A DNA stretch of 64,000 nt, taken from contig NZ_CDBN01000021.1 in assembly GCF_000820085.1 (NCBI RefSeq), positions 124,001-188,000 on the forward strand, read 5' to 3'. The notes under the pieces were generated by a model. That model did no database searches, was not told the origin of the DNA, and saw only the letters and a program-made list of their open reading frames with translations. This DNA is from Aeromonas sanarellii (lineage in GTDB: Bacteria > Pseudomonadota > Gammaproteobacteria > Enterobacterales > Aeromonadaceae). Position numbers and translations under genes: made by a program. Numbering within the stretch: the first letter of the stretch is position 1; each line of letters starts with the position of its first letter. This document shows positions 46,678 through 55,261 of the stretch, one piece after another.

Positions 46678-48218
46678 CGGTGACCATCAAGCATGAGGCT
46701 TCGCTCGTGCAAACCCGGCCCGCCCCCCGCGAGGGGGCGGCCAATCTGGGTGCGCGGCTGGCGGCATGTCTGGCCGCCACCCCGCTGGCCCCCGCCATCC
46801 GTATGGGCGGGGAGGGCATCAGTGAGGGCGGATCAGATGAGCAGTGGCTTAGCTACGGCGCGCTCAATGATCGGGTTGCCCAGATTGCCGCCCGATTGCA
46901 GGGGCTGGCGGTGGGGGAGCGGGTCGGTCTCTATCTCTCCCGCAGCCCCGATCTGGTGGCCAGCCTGCTGGCCTGCCTGCGCCTCGGTCTCACCTTCGTG
47001 CCTCTTGAGCCGGACTTTCCGGTGGAGCGGCTGCAGGGGATCGCCCGTCAGGCGCGCCTGTCGGCGGTGATCTGCGACGGCGACAGGCCGGCTCCCGCCT
47101 TTGGCTGCCCGCTGCTCACCCTGGATGGGTCGGCAGCGGCAGGGGCCGTTTCCTGGCCCCTGGTGGATGACGCCCTGGCCGCCTACATGATGTTTACCTC
47201 GGGCTCCACCGGCGAGCCCAAGGGGGTGGTCATCAGCCGGCGGGCCCTGCTCTGCTTCCTCGACGGGATCCGCGAGCGGCTCGGGCTCTCACCGAACTGT
47301 CACTGGCTCTTTATCACCACCCCGGCCTTCGACATCTCCCTGCTGGAGATGCTGGGACCGCTCTGGGGCGGTGGCCGGCTGACGGTGGCTGGCGGCGAGC
47401 ACAACAAGGATCCGCTGGGGATGCTGGCGCTGCTCGAGGCCGACCCCTCCCTCAACTGGCTGCAGGCCACCCCGGCCTGCTGGCGCATGCTGCTCAAGGC
47501 TGGCTGGCAGGGGCGCAATACCCTCACCGCCCTGTGCGGCGGCGAGGCGCTGGATTTGGGATTGGCCGAGCAGCTCTGTGCCCGCACCCGGCGACTGTGG
47601 AACTGCTACGGGCCCACCGAGGCCACCGTCTGGTCCCTGGTGAGCGAGGTGCGCTGGCCGCCGGCGGAGGGGCAGATCACCATCGGCCACAGCCTGCCAG
47701 GCTATCGGCACTGGGTGCTGGACGAGGCGGGGCAGCCGGTGGCAGAGGGGGAGTGCGGCGAGCTCTGCATCGAGAGCCCGGCCCTGTGCGAGGGGTACTG
47801 GCGCAAGCCGGCCTTGACCAGCGCCGCCTTCCTGCGCCTTGCCACCCATCGCCTCTATCGCACCGGCGATCGGGTGCGCCTCCTTGGGGCGGACAGCTTC
47901 CTCTATCTGGGACGGCGCGACGATCAGGTCAAGCTGCGGGGCTTTCGCATCGAGCTCGGCGAGGTGGAGGCGGGGCTGCGCCGCCAGGCCGGGGTGCAGG
48001 AGGCAGCGGTGCGCCTGGTGGGCGAGGGGGACGAGGCCATGCTGGTGGGCTACGTGGAGGCGAAAAGCGGGGTGACCCTCAATCGCCTGGCCCTGCGCAA
48101 GGGGTTGCAGGCAACGCTGCCGCACTACATGGTGCCGGCGCGGCTCATCCTGCTGGATGCCCTGCCCAAGACCGGCAGCGGCAAACTGGACAGAAAGGCG
48201 CTGCCCTTGCCGGAGTAA
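46674..48218 (+). CDS. amoH: Stand-alone adenylation domain AmoH
   Basis: 514 aa, a single A domain without carrier. Motifs: [15 protein letters not shown] near residue 174, FDISLLEMLGPLWGGGRL near 222, NCYGPTEATVWS near 310, [10 protein letters not shown] near 396, LGRRDDQVKLRGFRIELGE, and A10 SGKLDRKALPLPE at the end. Specificity residues read D I L Q L G C V W K, very near the classic Gly code DILQLGLIWK, so it likely activates glycine. The obvious partner is the A-less second module of AmoG, served in trans. It overlaps amoG by 4 bases and is the last biosynthetic gene. Confidence 0.9.
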   Translation: MTVTIKHEASLVQTRPAPREGAANLGARLAACLAATPLAPAIRMGGEGISEGGSDEQWLSYGALNDRVAQIAARLQGLAVGERVGLYLSRSPDLVASLLACLRLGLTFVPLEPDFPVERLQGIARQARLSAVICDGDRPAPAFGCPLLTLDGSAAAGAVSWPLVDDALAAYMMFTSGSTGEPKGVVISRRALLCFLDGIRERLGLSPNCHWLFITTPAFDISLLEMLGPLWGGGRLTVAGGEHNKDPLGMLALLEADPSLNWLQATPACWRMLLKAGWQGRNTLTALCGGEALDLGLAEQLCARTRRLWNCYGPTEATVWSLVSEVRWPPAEGQITIGHSLPGYRHWVLDEAGQPVAEGECGELCIESPALCEGYWRKPALTSAAFLRLATHRLYRTGDRVRLLGADSFLYLGRRDDQVKLRGFRIELGEVEAGLRRQAGVQEAAVRLVGEGDEAMLVGYVEAKSGVTLNRLALRKGLQATLPHYMVPARLILLDALPKTGSGKLDRKALPLPE

Positions 48219-48243
48219 GTGCCTGCCGAGCCGTGGATAAAAA

Positions 48244-48266
48244 GAAGCCCGCATCATGCGGGCTTC
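48244..48266. terminator. Bidirectional terminator between amoH and the binding-protein gene
   Basis: GAAGCCCGCA (48244-48253) pairs with TGCGGGCTTC (48257-48266); TTGTTGG follows on the + strand and TTTTTATCC on the - strand. It separates convergent operons. Confidence 0.88.
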
Positions 48267-48292
48267 TTGTTGGCCGTCAACCGAGGGCGGGC

Positions 48293-49231
48293 TTAGTGAG
48301 TGATGGGGGTGGCATCCGGTTTGGTCAGCAGGCGCTCGACGTCGTCGATCACCTTGAGGGCCGCCTGGGGGCCGCCGGTGGAGGTCCAGAGCGACCCGTC
48401 CACGGCGCCGAAGCGCTTGCCCTTGATGGCGCCGAGTTGCTGGAAGGCCGGGGTCTGCTCGGCCTGCTTCATGGCATCCACCGCATCCCCGCTGGTGCTG
48501 AGGGTGCCGATCACCAGCCAGTCACCGTCCAGCAGGTTGAGGGACTCAAGGCTCAGGGCCGGGGAGTGGGGGCTCTTGTCGCCAATCTGGTGGGAGGGGC
48601 GGGTGAGCCCCATCTCGGTGACCACGCTGCTGGCAAAGGTGCCGCCGTGCATGTAGCTCGGCCCCTTGGGGTTCCAGCGCACTATGCTCATCTGTTCCCC
48701 CTGATGCTGGGCAAGCTTGCTGCGGGCCTCTGCCAGACGGGCCTCATACCGGGTGAGGAAGGCCTTGGCCTCGGCACCCCGGTTCATCGCGTCGGCGCTG
48801 CGGCCGAACACGGTTTTCCAGGGCTCGCCCCAGTTGCCGGTGACGACGGTGGGGGCGATCTCCTTGAGCAGGGCCAGCAGCTCGGGCTTGGTCTGGCCGG
48901 TGAGGATGAGATCCGGCTCCAGATCGATGAGGGTCTCCAGATTGGGGTTGTCCAGATCCCCGACCACGGCGATCTCCTTGCCCGCCTTGTCCAGCAGATA
49001 GCGGGGCAATGTGCCCTGGCCGCGGCCGTTGACGGTGCCGACCGGCTGCACTCCCAGGGTCAGGGCGCTGTCGAGATCGAGTTCGCTCAACACGACGACC
49101 CGCCGGGGCGTATCGGGGACGGTCTGGGGCTGGCCGTTGGCATCGATGACCTGGCGGCTGCCCGCCTGGGCCTGGAAGCCCGTCAGGCTGGCCAGCATCA
49201 GCAAGGTGGCCAGCGGGGAGAAGATCTTCAT
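48293..49231 (-). CDS. Fe-siderophore periplasmic binding protein (FepB-like)
   Basis: 312 aa, class III (BtuF/FepB type) solute-binding protein with signal peptide MKIFSPLATLLMLASLTGFQAQA. Visible are RVVVLSELDLDSALTLGVQPVGTV near residue 44 and LEPDLILTGQTKPELLALLK near 105, the usual two-lobe pattern. It probably delivers ferric amonabactin to the FepDGC-like transporter encoded at 50.2-53.1 kb. It is transcribed away from amoD, and the shared upstream region has a Fur-like site. Confidence 0.85.
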   Translation of the reverse strand: MKIFSPLATLLMLASLTGFQAQAGSRQVIDANGQPQTVPDTPRRVVVLSELDLDSALTLGVQPVGTVNGRGQGTLPRYLLDKAGKEIAVVGDLDNPNLETLIDLEPDLILTGQTKPELLALLKEIAPTVVTGNWGEPWKTVFGRSADAMNRGAEAKAFLTRYEARLAEARSKLAQHQGEQMSIVRWNPKGPSYMHGGTFASSVVTEMGLTRPSHQIGDKSPHSPALSLESLNLLDGDWLVIGTLSTSGDAVDAMKQAEQTPAFQQLGAIKGKRFGAVDGSLWTSTGGPQAALKVIDDVERLLTKPDATPITH

Positions 49232-49336
49232 GGTGACATCCTTATGGGTGAAATCGGTGGGCCGGAGTCTGTGGAAAGTGCCTGAGAGCCGCCCGGCCAG
49301 CCCCGAATGGGCGGGGACATGCTACCACAAAGCAAG

Positions 49337-49351
49337 TGAGAAGCGTTGTCA
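49337..49351. promoter_or_regulatory. Candidate Fur box between the binding-protein gene and amoD
   Basis: TGAGAAG-C-GTTGTCA is an imperfect 7-1-7 Fur-like palindrome located about 105 bp before the binding-protein start and 65 bp before amoD. Its central position would allow control of both divergent genes. Confidence 0.6.
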
Positions 49352-49416
49352 TTTGTATTTGTGGCCTGACCTCGGCTTGCTTTGGTACCATCGCAGGCCC
49401 CTGTCAGGAACCTTTC

Positions 49417-50148
49417 ATGTTGCCTCTTTGCCCCTCTCTCGACGGGTCCTTTGTCCGTCAATCCGATACCTTGTGCCTGCCGGGTTTGGAGGCGCTGCCT
49501 CTTTATCGGGTCTGTTTCGATCCCGCCGCCTTCTCGTCGGAGTGCTTTGGGGCCCAGGGCATCACCCTGCCTGCTTCATTGCAGGGGGCCGCCCCCAAGC
49601 GCCTCGGGGAGTTTCTGGCGGGACGTCTCGCGGCCCGTGAGGCCCTGCGTCCCTTCGGTCTTGCGGGATGCAGCGTGGCCATCGGAGCGGCCCGGGAGCC
49701 ACTCTGGCCTGAAGGGGTGGAGGGGAGCATCAGCCACAGCCTGCTTTTGGGAGAGGGGGTGGCCCTGTGTGCGGTGCGCCCGGGCCAGGCGGGGATGGGG
49801 CTGGATCTGGAGGCCTGGCTCGAGGCCGACCAAGGGGCGCAGCTCTGGCCCGGCATCATGGATGGGGATGAGTGGAGGCGACTGGAGGCAGGTGTCGACG
49901 ACGCCCAGCTGAGCCTGGCAGAGGGCGTGACCCTGGTGTTTTCCGCCAAGGAGAGCCTCTTCAAGGGGCTCTATCCCAGGGTGGGGCGCTACTTTGACTT
50001 TCTCGATGCCCGCTGGCTCGCCATAACGGCGCAGACTCTCACCCTGGAGCTCAAATGCCCGCTGACGCCGGCCCTGCCCGCCGGCTGGCGCTGCACCCTG
50101 CACTGGCAAGCCCTGCCGGGGGGGGTGCTCACCCTCTTGCTGCTGTGA
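49417..50148 (+). CDS. amoD: 4'-Phosphopantetheinyl transferase AmoD
   Basis: 243 aa EntD-type enzyme that adds phosphopantetheine to the carrier domains of AmoB, AmoF and AmoG. Motifs: EGSISHS near residue 105 (acyl-carrier contact), GMGLDLEAWLE near 127 (metal-binding D-x-E) and VFSAKESLFKGLYPRV near 175 (KES). The ATG at 49417 follows CAGGAA at 49405-49410; the longer frame from 49336 lacks support. It sits apart from amoCEBFAGH, as amoD was first described, but in the same locus. Confidence 0.9.
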   Translation: MLPLCPSLDGSFVRQSDTLCLPGLEALPLYRVCFDPAAFSSECFGAQGITLPASLQGAAPKRLGEFLAGRLAAREALRPFGLAGCSVAIGAAREPLWPEGVEGSISHSLLLGEGVALCAVRPGQAGMGLDLEAWLEADQGAQLWPGIMDGDEWRRLEAGVDDAQLSLAEGVTLVFSAKESLFKGLYPRVGRYFDFLDARWLAITAQTLTLELKCPLTPALPAGWRCTLHWQALPGGVLTLLLL

Positions 50149-50187
50149 GCGGCGCCCGGACTCCCGTGCCTCGCCACTGCCCAGACA

Positions 50188-50213
50188 AAGAAACCGCCAT
50201 CAGGCGGTTTCTT
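50188..50213. terminator. Bidirectional terminator between amoD and the ABC ATPase gene
   Basis: AAGAAACCGCC (50188-50198) pairs with GGCGGTTTCTT (50203-50213) around ATCA. The stem itself supplies A and T runs on both sides. Confidence 0.88.
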
Positions 50214-50223
50214 GCTATCTCTC

Positions 50224-51027
50224 TTAGGCCGACTGCTTGCTCGGCGCCGTATCCTGGCGCCGGCGGGGCACTATGACAGGGGCGCCATCGCCGGGGGCGT
50301 GCAGTATGTCCACATCGGTCTGGTAGAGGCGATCGATAAGGGGCTTGGTCACCACCTCCCGGGCCGGGCCCATGGCCTGGATGGCGCCATCCCCCAGCGC
50401 GATCAGCTCGTCGCAGTAGCGGGCGGCGGTGGCGAGATCGTGGATGACGATAAGCACCGTCTTCCCCTCGGCGGCGACCCGGTGGATGGCTTCCATCACC
50501 TCGGTCTGGTGGCCGATGTCCAGGGCGCTGGTGGGCTCGTCCAGCAAGATGATGTCCGCATTCTGGGCCAGCACCATGGCGAGCCAGACCCGCTGGGCCT
50601 GACCGCCGGACAGCGAACTGGCGCTCTGGTGCCAGATGGCATCGAGCTGCATCCGCTCCCTGGCCCAGTCCACCATGCGGGCATCTTCCTCGCTCCACTG
50701 ATTGAACCAGCCCTGATGGGGATGGCGGCCGTATTGCACCAGTTGCTCCACCAGGATACCGGGGGGGACCAGGGGACGCTGGGGCAGATAGGCGAGCTCC
50801 CGAGCCAGGGCTTTGGCGCCATAGGCCCCGAGTGGCTTCTCCTTGAGCAGGATCTCCCCGGACCGGGGCTGCTCCTGTCCCGCAAGGAGCTTGAGCAGGG
50901 TGGATTTGCCGCCGCCGTTGGGGCCGACGATCCCCACCAGCTTGCCCCGGGGGAGGGAGAAGGAGATCTCCTTGAAGATGGTCTTTTGCGGGTAGCCGAA
51001 CTGGAGTCGGTTCACGGTGAGCGTCAT
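50224..51027 (-). CDS. Ferric-siderophore ABC transporter ATPase (FepC-like)
   Basis: 267 aa. Walker A GPNGGGKST near residue 36, signature SSLSGGQAQRVWLA near 136, Walker B IILLDEPTSALD near 158, and switch His in VIHDLATAARY near 192. This is a typical FepC/FecE ATPase. It is the third gene of the importer operon read from 53149, 43 bp after the second permease. It energises uptake of ferric amonabactin across the inner membrane. Confidence 0.9.
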   Translation of the reverse strand: MTLTVNRLQFGYPQKTIFKEISFSLPRGKLVGIVGPNGGGKSTLLKLLAGQEQPRSGEILLKEKPLGAYGAKALARELAYLPQRPLVPPGILVEQLVQYGRHPHQGWFNQWSEEDARMVDWARERMQLDAIWHQSASSLSGGQAQRVWLAMVLAQNADIILLDEPTSALDIGHQTEVMEAIHRVAAEGKTVLIVIHDLATAARYCDELIALGDGAIQAMGPAREVVTKPLIDRLYQTDVDILHAPGDGAPVIVPRRRQDTAPSKQSA

Positions 51028-51070
51028 CGGGCGGCCCTCGGTCTGTATTGGAAATGGATGAATGCCATGG

Positions 51071-52120
51071 TCAGTCGGCCTTCTGGCGATCTTTGAGCAG
51101 GATGAAGAGCAGCAGCAGGCCGCCGAGAATGCGGGTCATGATGCCGGTGGCCACCTCGTGGGGGCTGGCCAGCACCCGCACCAGGGTGTCGCTTGCGAGC
51201 AGCATCAGGGCGCCGCACAGGGCGGCAATCCAGAGCGGCACGATGCGATCCCGGCTGAGCCAGGAGGCGAGGATGGGGGCCGCCATGGCGATGAAGACCA
51301 CGGGGCCGCCGATGGCGGTGCCAAGGGCTGCGACTATGATGGCCTGGGCCAGCACCCCGAGCTGGACCCGGTTCACGTTGACCCCGAGGGTGCTGGCCGT
51401 CACAGGTCCCAGGCGTAGCACGCCGAGGGAGCGGGAGAGACAGACGGTCCAGGGGCAGATGAGCAGGAGCAGCAGGCTTACCGGCAGCAGGGTGCCATAG
51501 CCCTGACCGACGAAGTTGCCCATGTTCCACAGATAGAGGCTGGTGAGGTGCACCAGGGACTGGGTGGACATGACGAACTGGCCGAGGGCGTTCATCAGCT
51601 CCGAGACCCCGATGCCGATCACCACGAACAGGTAGCCCTGCTCCCCCGGCTTGTTGCACAGGGCATAGAGCACGGCGGCGGCAAACAGGGCGCCGAACGG
51701 GGCGGCCCACCAGGGCCAGCTGCCCAGGGTCAGATAGAGGGAGAAGATGATGATTGCAAGGGATGCCCCCTCGTTGACCCCGATCATGTCCGGGGTGGCG
51801 AGGCGGTTTCGCACCAGGGTCTGCACCAGGCAGCCCGAGAGTCCCATGGCGGCGCCGGCCACCAGCACCGCCAACAGGCGCGGCAGGCGGATCTTGAAGA
51901 CGGTCACCTGGTCGAGTCGGCTTCCCTCCCCGAGCAGGGTCTGGATCACCCCCATCATGGTGATCTTGCCGGAACCCAGGGTGAGGGCCAGCAGGGAGAG
52001 CAGGGTGAGGGCGACCAGGAGCCCCAGCGTGATGAGCCAGGCGCGGCGATCCAGCAGCAGGGTGCGGTGGCCGAGGCGCAGACAGAGGGTGCCGCTCGGG
52101 AGTGAGAGAGAGTTCTTCAT
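51071..52120 (-). CDS. Ferric-siderophore ABC transporter permease (FepG-like)
   Basis: 349 aa FecCD-family permease with about nine or ten membrane helices. Family marks are RLPRLLAVLVAGAAMGLSGC near residue 80, GVNEGASLAIIIF near 120, LGVNVNRVQLGVLAQAIIVA near 240 and GPVVFIAMAAPILAS near 265. The FecCD core begins after a 50-residue N-terminal stretch that contains the first helix. Pairs with the next permease gene. Confidence 0.88.
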   Translation of the reverse strand: MKNSLSLPSGTLCLRLGHRTLLLDRRAWLITLGLLVALTLLSLLALTLGSGKITMMGVIQTLLGEGSRLDQVTVFKIRLPRLLAVLVAGAAMGLSGCLVQTLVRNRLATPDMIGVNEGASLAIIIFSLYLTLGSWPWWAAPFGALFAAAVLYALCNKPGEQGYLFVVIGIGVSELMNALGQFVMSTQSLVHLTSLYLWNMGNFVGQGYGTLLPVSLLLLLICPWTVCLSRSLGVLRLGPVTASTLGVNVNRVQLGVLAQAIIVAALGTAIGGPVVFIAMAAPILASWLSRDRIVPLWIAALCGALMLLASDTLVRVLASPHEVATGIMTRILGGLLLLFILLKDRQKAD

Positions 52121-52132
52121 GGGCGTGGCACC

Positions 52133-53149
52133 TTATTTGACGGCCAGCAGGGAACGGAAGCCGCCGCTGCGCACCACCAGGATGAGCACGGGCGCCCCGA
52201 TGAGCGCCAGAATGACGCCGTTGGGCAGCTCGTAGGGCTGGATCAGCCAGCGGGCCAGCACATCGGCACCGAGCAGAAAGAGCACCCCGAACAGGGCGGA
52301 GAAGCGCACCTGGATGGCGAGGCGCACCGGCTCCACCAGGCGGGCGCAGTAGGCGGCGAGGAAGCCGACGAAGCCGATGGGACCGGCGATGGCGATGGCG
52401 CAGGCGGTAAACAGGGTCGCGGCCAAGAGCACGCCGATCCGCACCCGGGTGGGGCGGATGCCGAGGGCCCTGGACTGGTGATCCCCCATCTGCATCAGGG
52501 TGAGGGGGCGACAGAGCGCCAGGGTCAGCAGCAGGGCGGCCAGGGCGAAGGGGATCACGGTGAGTACCGCTTCCAGGCTGGAGGCGGCAAGTGACCCCAG
52601 ATTCCAGAAGCGGAACTGCTCCAGCACCACCCGGTTGGAAAGCAGCAGGAAGTTGGAAAGACCGCCGAAGGTGGCGGAGAGGGCGACCCCCACCAGGATG
52701 AGCTTGAGGGGGTTGGAGCGCCCCACCATGAGGCCGAGGCCCAGCACGACGAGGTTGCCGAGCAGGGCCCCCATGCCGGACCAGAACAGGTAACCGTAGG
52801 CGGATTCGACGCCAAACCAGGTGAGGCCTATCACCAGGGCGAACACGGCGCCGGCGTTGACCCCGAGCAGGCCGGGTTCGGCCAGGGGATTGCGGGTGGC
52901 GCTCTGCAGCATGGAGGCGGCGAGCGCGAGACAGGCCCCCACCACCAGGGCCGCCAGGGTGCGGGGCAATCGCAGGGTGTGGACTATCATGGCGAGCTTT
53001 TCATCGGCCACCAGGGCGGGATCGCCCAGCAGGAAACCGGCGACCTCGCGGCCACCATAGACACCGGCCCCGGTGGCCAGTGACAGACAAATCAGCAGGA
53101 AGAGGAGCAGCACGCCGAGCCAGAACAGCCGAGCTTGGTATCTGAGCAC
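52133..53149 (-). CDS. Ferric-siderophore ABC transporter permease (FepD-like)
   Basis: 338 aa FecCD-family permease, first gene of the importer operon. RLPRTLAALVVGACLALAAS near residue 59, GLLGVNAGAVFALVIGL near 94, RPTRVRIGVLLAATLFTACA near 235 and GPIGFVGFLAAYCARL near 258 are the conserved segments. A terminator of fstC lies 40 bp upstream, so this gene must start from a promoter in 53150-53189 or from read-through. Confidence 0.88.
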   Translation of the reverse strand: MLRYQARLFWLGVLLLFLLICLSLATGAGVYGGREVAGFLLGDPALVADEKLAMIVHTLRLPRTLAALVVGACLALAASMLQSATRNPLAEPGLLGVNAGAVFALVIGLTWFGVESAYGYLFWSGMGALLGNLVVLGLGLMVGRSNPLKLILVGVALSATFGGLSNFLLLSNRVVLEQFRFWNLGSLAASSLEAVLTVIPFALAALLLTLALCRPLTLMQMGDHQSRALGIRPTRVRIGVLLAATLFTACAIAIAGPIGFVGFLAAYCARLVEPVRLAIQVRFSALFGVLFLLGADVLARWLIQPYELPNGVILALIGAPVLILVVRSGGFRSLLAVK

Positions 53150-53189
53150 TCAATGACTCCTTGAATTCGGGGAGGCAGAAACGCAAAAA

Positions 53190-53213
53190 GGGAGCCCCGC
53201 GACCGGGGCTCCC
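53190..53213 (-). terminator. fstC terminator or attenuator before fepDGC-like genes
   Basis: GGGAGCCCCG (53190-53199) pairs with CGGGGCTCCC (53204-53213); on the - strand TTTTTGCG follows. It stands between the receptor and transporter genes transcribed in the same direction. Confidence 0.85.
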
Positions 53214-53227
53214 ACATACAGGATGGC

Positions 53228-55201
53228 TTACAGCTTGTAATTGACCCCGGCGTAGACGGTACGTCCTTCCAGGATGAAGTCGGCGTCGGTGGCCACCTGG
53301 TCACGCTTGGTGTTGGTGAGGTTGGTGATGCCGAGCTTGAAGTCCAGGGCCGGGGTGACGGTCCAGTTGGTGTTGACGTCCAGGGTCTGGTAGTGCTTGG
53401 AGGTGAACGCCTGGGCGTTGCGGGCCGGCACCTTGATCACCTGGCTGCCGACATACTGCCAGGCCAGGTTGGCGCTGACGAGCTCGCTCGCCTGCCAGTC
53501 CAGGCCGAGGTTGCCGGTGTGATCCGGGGTCTTGGCCAGATCGTCCCCCGTGCTCCTGTCCACTGAGTCCAGCAGGGTGAAGTTGCCGGTCAGCTTGACG
53601 TTGTCCAGCACGTCGACCCAGCCGGTCAGCTCCAGACCCTTGATGCGGGCCTCCTTGACGTTGAGGTAGGTCATCACGGTCGGACGGTAGCCCGGGCCCC
53701 ACTGATCGCTCTGGATCAGATCCTCGATCTCGTTGTGGAAGCCGGTCACCCCGGCGCCGAAGCGCGCGGCCTCGTAAGCGGTGCCGAGCTCATAGCTGAC
53801 GGCGGTTTCCGGCTTCAGATCCGGGTTGCCGATCACCTGGCAGGCGCCGCGGCAGGCGGTGGTGGAGAAGCCTTCGCTGGACTGGGCCAGGGTCGGTGCC
53901 TTGAACGCCTTGCCGGCGCCACCCTTGATCACCCACTCGTCGGTCAGGGTGTAGAGGGCATAGGCACGGGGGCTGAACTCGGAGCCATAGGTCTCGTGGT
54001 GATCCAGACGACCGGAGAGGGTCAGCGCGAGATCGCCGAAGCCGAACTCGTCCTGCAGGTAGACGGCGCTCTGGGTCGCATCCACGCTGCCATTGGCGAT
54101 GTTGCGGCTGTGCTCCAGCTCGGTCTTGCGCAGCTCGGCGCCCGAGGTGAGCAGGTGATCACCGAGGTAACCGCTGAGCTGACCGTCCACCGTGTTGTTG
54201 GTCTGGGTGATGTCGGCGGCACCGCCATTGAGCTGGGAGTCGTCCATCAGATCGGTCTGCTCGAAGTAGTAACGAGCTCGGCTGTCGAAGTGCTCCCAGC
54301 GGCCGTTGTGGGTCAGCCCCAGGCTCAGGCGATCGAGCTTCTGCACGTTGTGCGGGGTGGCCGGTGCGGTCGGGGCGCGCGGCACGTTGTTGAAGTAGCT
54401 GTCCATGTCGTTCTGGTTGTAACCCAGATCGAAGTCGATGTCCTGGTTGTCCGCCACCAGCCACTTCAGGCTGGTCAGCACGTTGACCACCTCGCGCTTC
54501 TCCAGCGCGTCGGCGTCCGGGTTGTTGGACTGATCGCTCTTCCAGTTGTCGCGCTGATACCCTTCCACTACCACGCTGCTTAGCAGCTTGTCGTCGATGA
54601 GGGCGCCGGAGACGAAGGCGCTGCCCTGGTTGGCATCGCCGCCTTCCCCCTTGGTGGGCATGCTGTGGGTGTAACCCACGGCGGCTTCCGTCTTCTCCTT
54701 GGCCTGGCGCAGGATCACGTTGACCACGCCCCCCAGGGCATCGGCCCCGTACAGGGAGGAGACGGGACCGCGGATCACCTCGATGCGCTCGATGGCGGCC
54801 ATGGGGATGGAGCTCAGGTCGAAGTCGTTGCCGTAGGCGCTGCCCAGAGTCTCACGGGCGTTGACCCGTTTGCCGTTGATCAGCAGCAGGGTGTAGTCGC
54901 CGCCCATGCCGCGGATCTTGATCTCGTTGCGACCCGTGGGGTTGGTGGCGATGATGTTGACGCCGGGCACGTGCTTGAGGGCATCGCCGATGTTGTTGAC
55001 GTTCATCTTGTCCAGATCGGCACGGGTCACCACTGAGACGCTGGCCGGGGCGGACAGCTCGGTGTGCTGGGTCTGGGTGGCGGTGACCACCACAGTCTCG
55101 TTGGCCTTGACGGACTCGGCCTGGGCCAGGCCCGGCAGAGCGATAAGGCCGAGGGAGAGCAGGATGGGGTTCAATTTAAACGGGCCGTGCTGCAACTGCA
55201 T
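53228..55201 (-). CDS. fstC: TonB-dependent ferric bis-catecholate siderophore receptor
   Basis: 657 aa outer-membrane receptor. A signal peptide ends near LAQAESV; a TonB box ETVVVTATQ follows, then the plug (VSVVTRADLDKMNVNNIGDA, IRGMGGDYTLLLINGKRV, RIEVIRGPVSSLYGADALGG) and a 22-strand barrel with a C-terminal GITNLTNTKRDQ and TVYAGVNYKL. It is close to the A. hydrophila / A. salmonicida amonabactin receptor named FstC by position and type. The ATG at 55201 is preferred over 55216 (spacing from GGAG). It is co-directional with the MFS gene just upstream. Confidence 0.9.
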   Translation of the reverse strand: MQLQHGPFKLNPILLSLGLIALPGLAQAESVKANETVVVTATQTQHTELSAPASVSVVTRADLDKMNVNNIGDALKHVPGVNIIATNPTGRNEIKIRGMGGDYTLLLINGKRVNARETLGSAYGNDFDLSSIPMAAIERIEVIRGPVSSLYGADALGGVVNVILRQAKEKTEAAVGYTHSMPTKGEGGDANQGSAFVSGALIDDKLLSSVVVEGYQRDNWKSDQSNNPDADALEKREVVNVLTSLKWLVADNQDIDFDLGYNQNDMDSYFNNVPRAPTAPATPHNVQKLDRLSLGLTHNGRWEHFDSRARYYFEQTDLMDDSQLNGGAADITQTNNTVDGQLSGYLGDHLLTSGAELRKTELEHSRNIANGSVDATQSAVYLQDEFGFGDLALTLSGRLDHHETYGSEFSPRAYALYTLTDEWVIKGGAGKAFKAPTLAQSSEGFSTTACRGACQVIGNPDLKPETAVSYELGTAYEAARFGAGVTGFHNEIEDLIQSDQWGPGYRPTVMTYLNVKEARIKGLELTGWVDVLDNVKLTGNFTLLDSVDRSTGDDLAKTPDHTGNLGLDWQASELVSANLAWQYVGSQVIKVPARNAQAFTSKHYQTLDVNTNWTVTPALDFKLGITNLTNTKRDQVATDADFILEGRTVYAGVNYKL

Positions 55202-55261
55202 TGTCAAAAACTCCATGAATAAAACCAGGGTTATGGGGTCCGGATTCTTCTGATCCGGTGC

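Noticed and set aside
46674..48218. AmoH as a DHB-AMP ligase paralogue
   Set aside because: It has amino-acid A-domain motifs and an Asp at the first specificity position (FDISLLEM), which fits an amino acid substrate; AmoE already fills the aryl-acid role.
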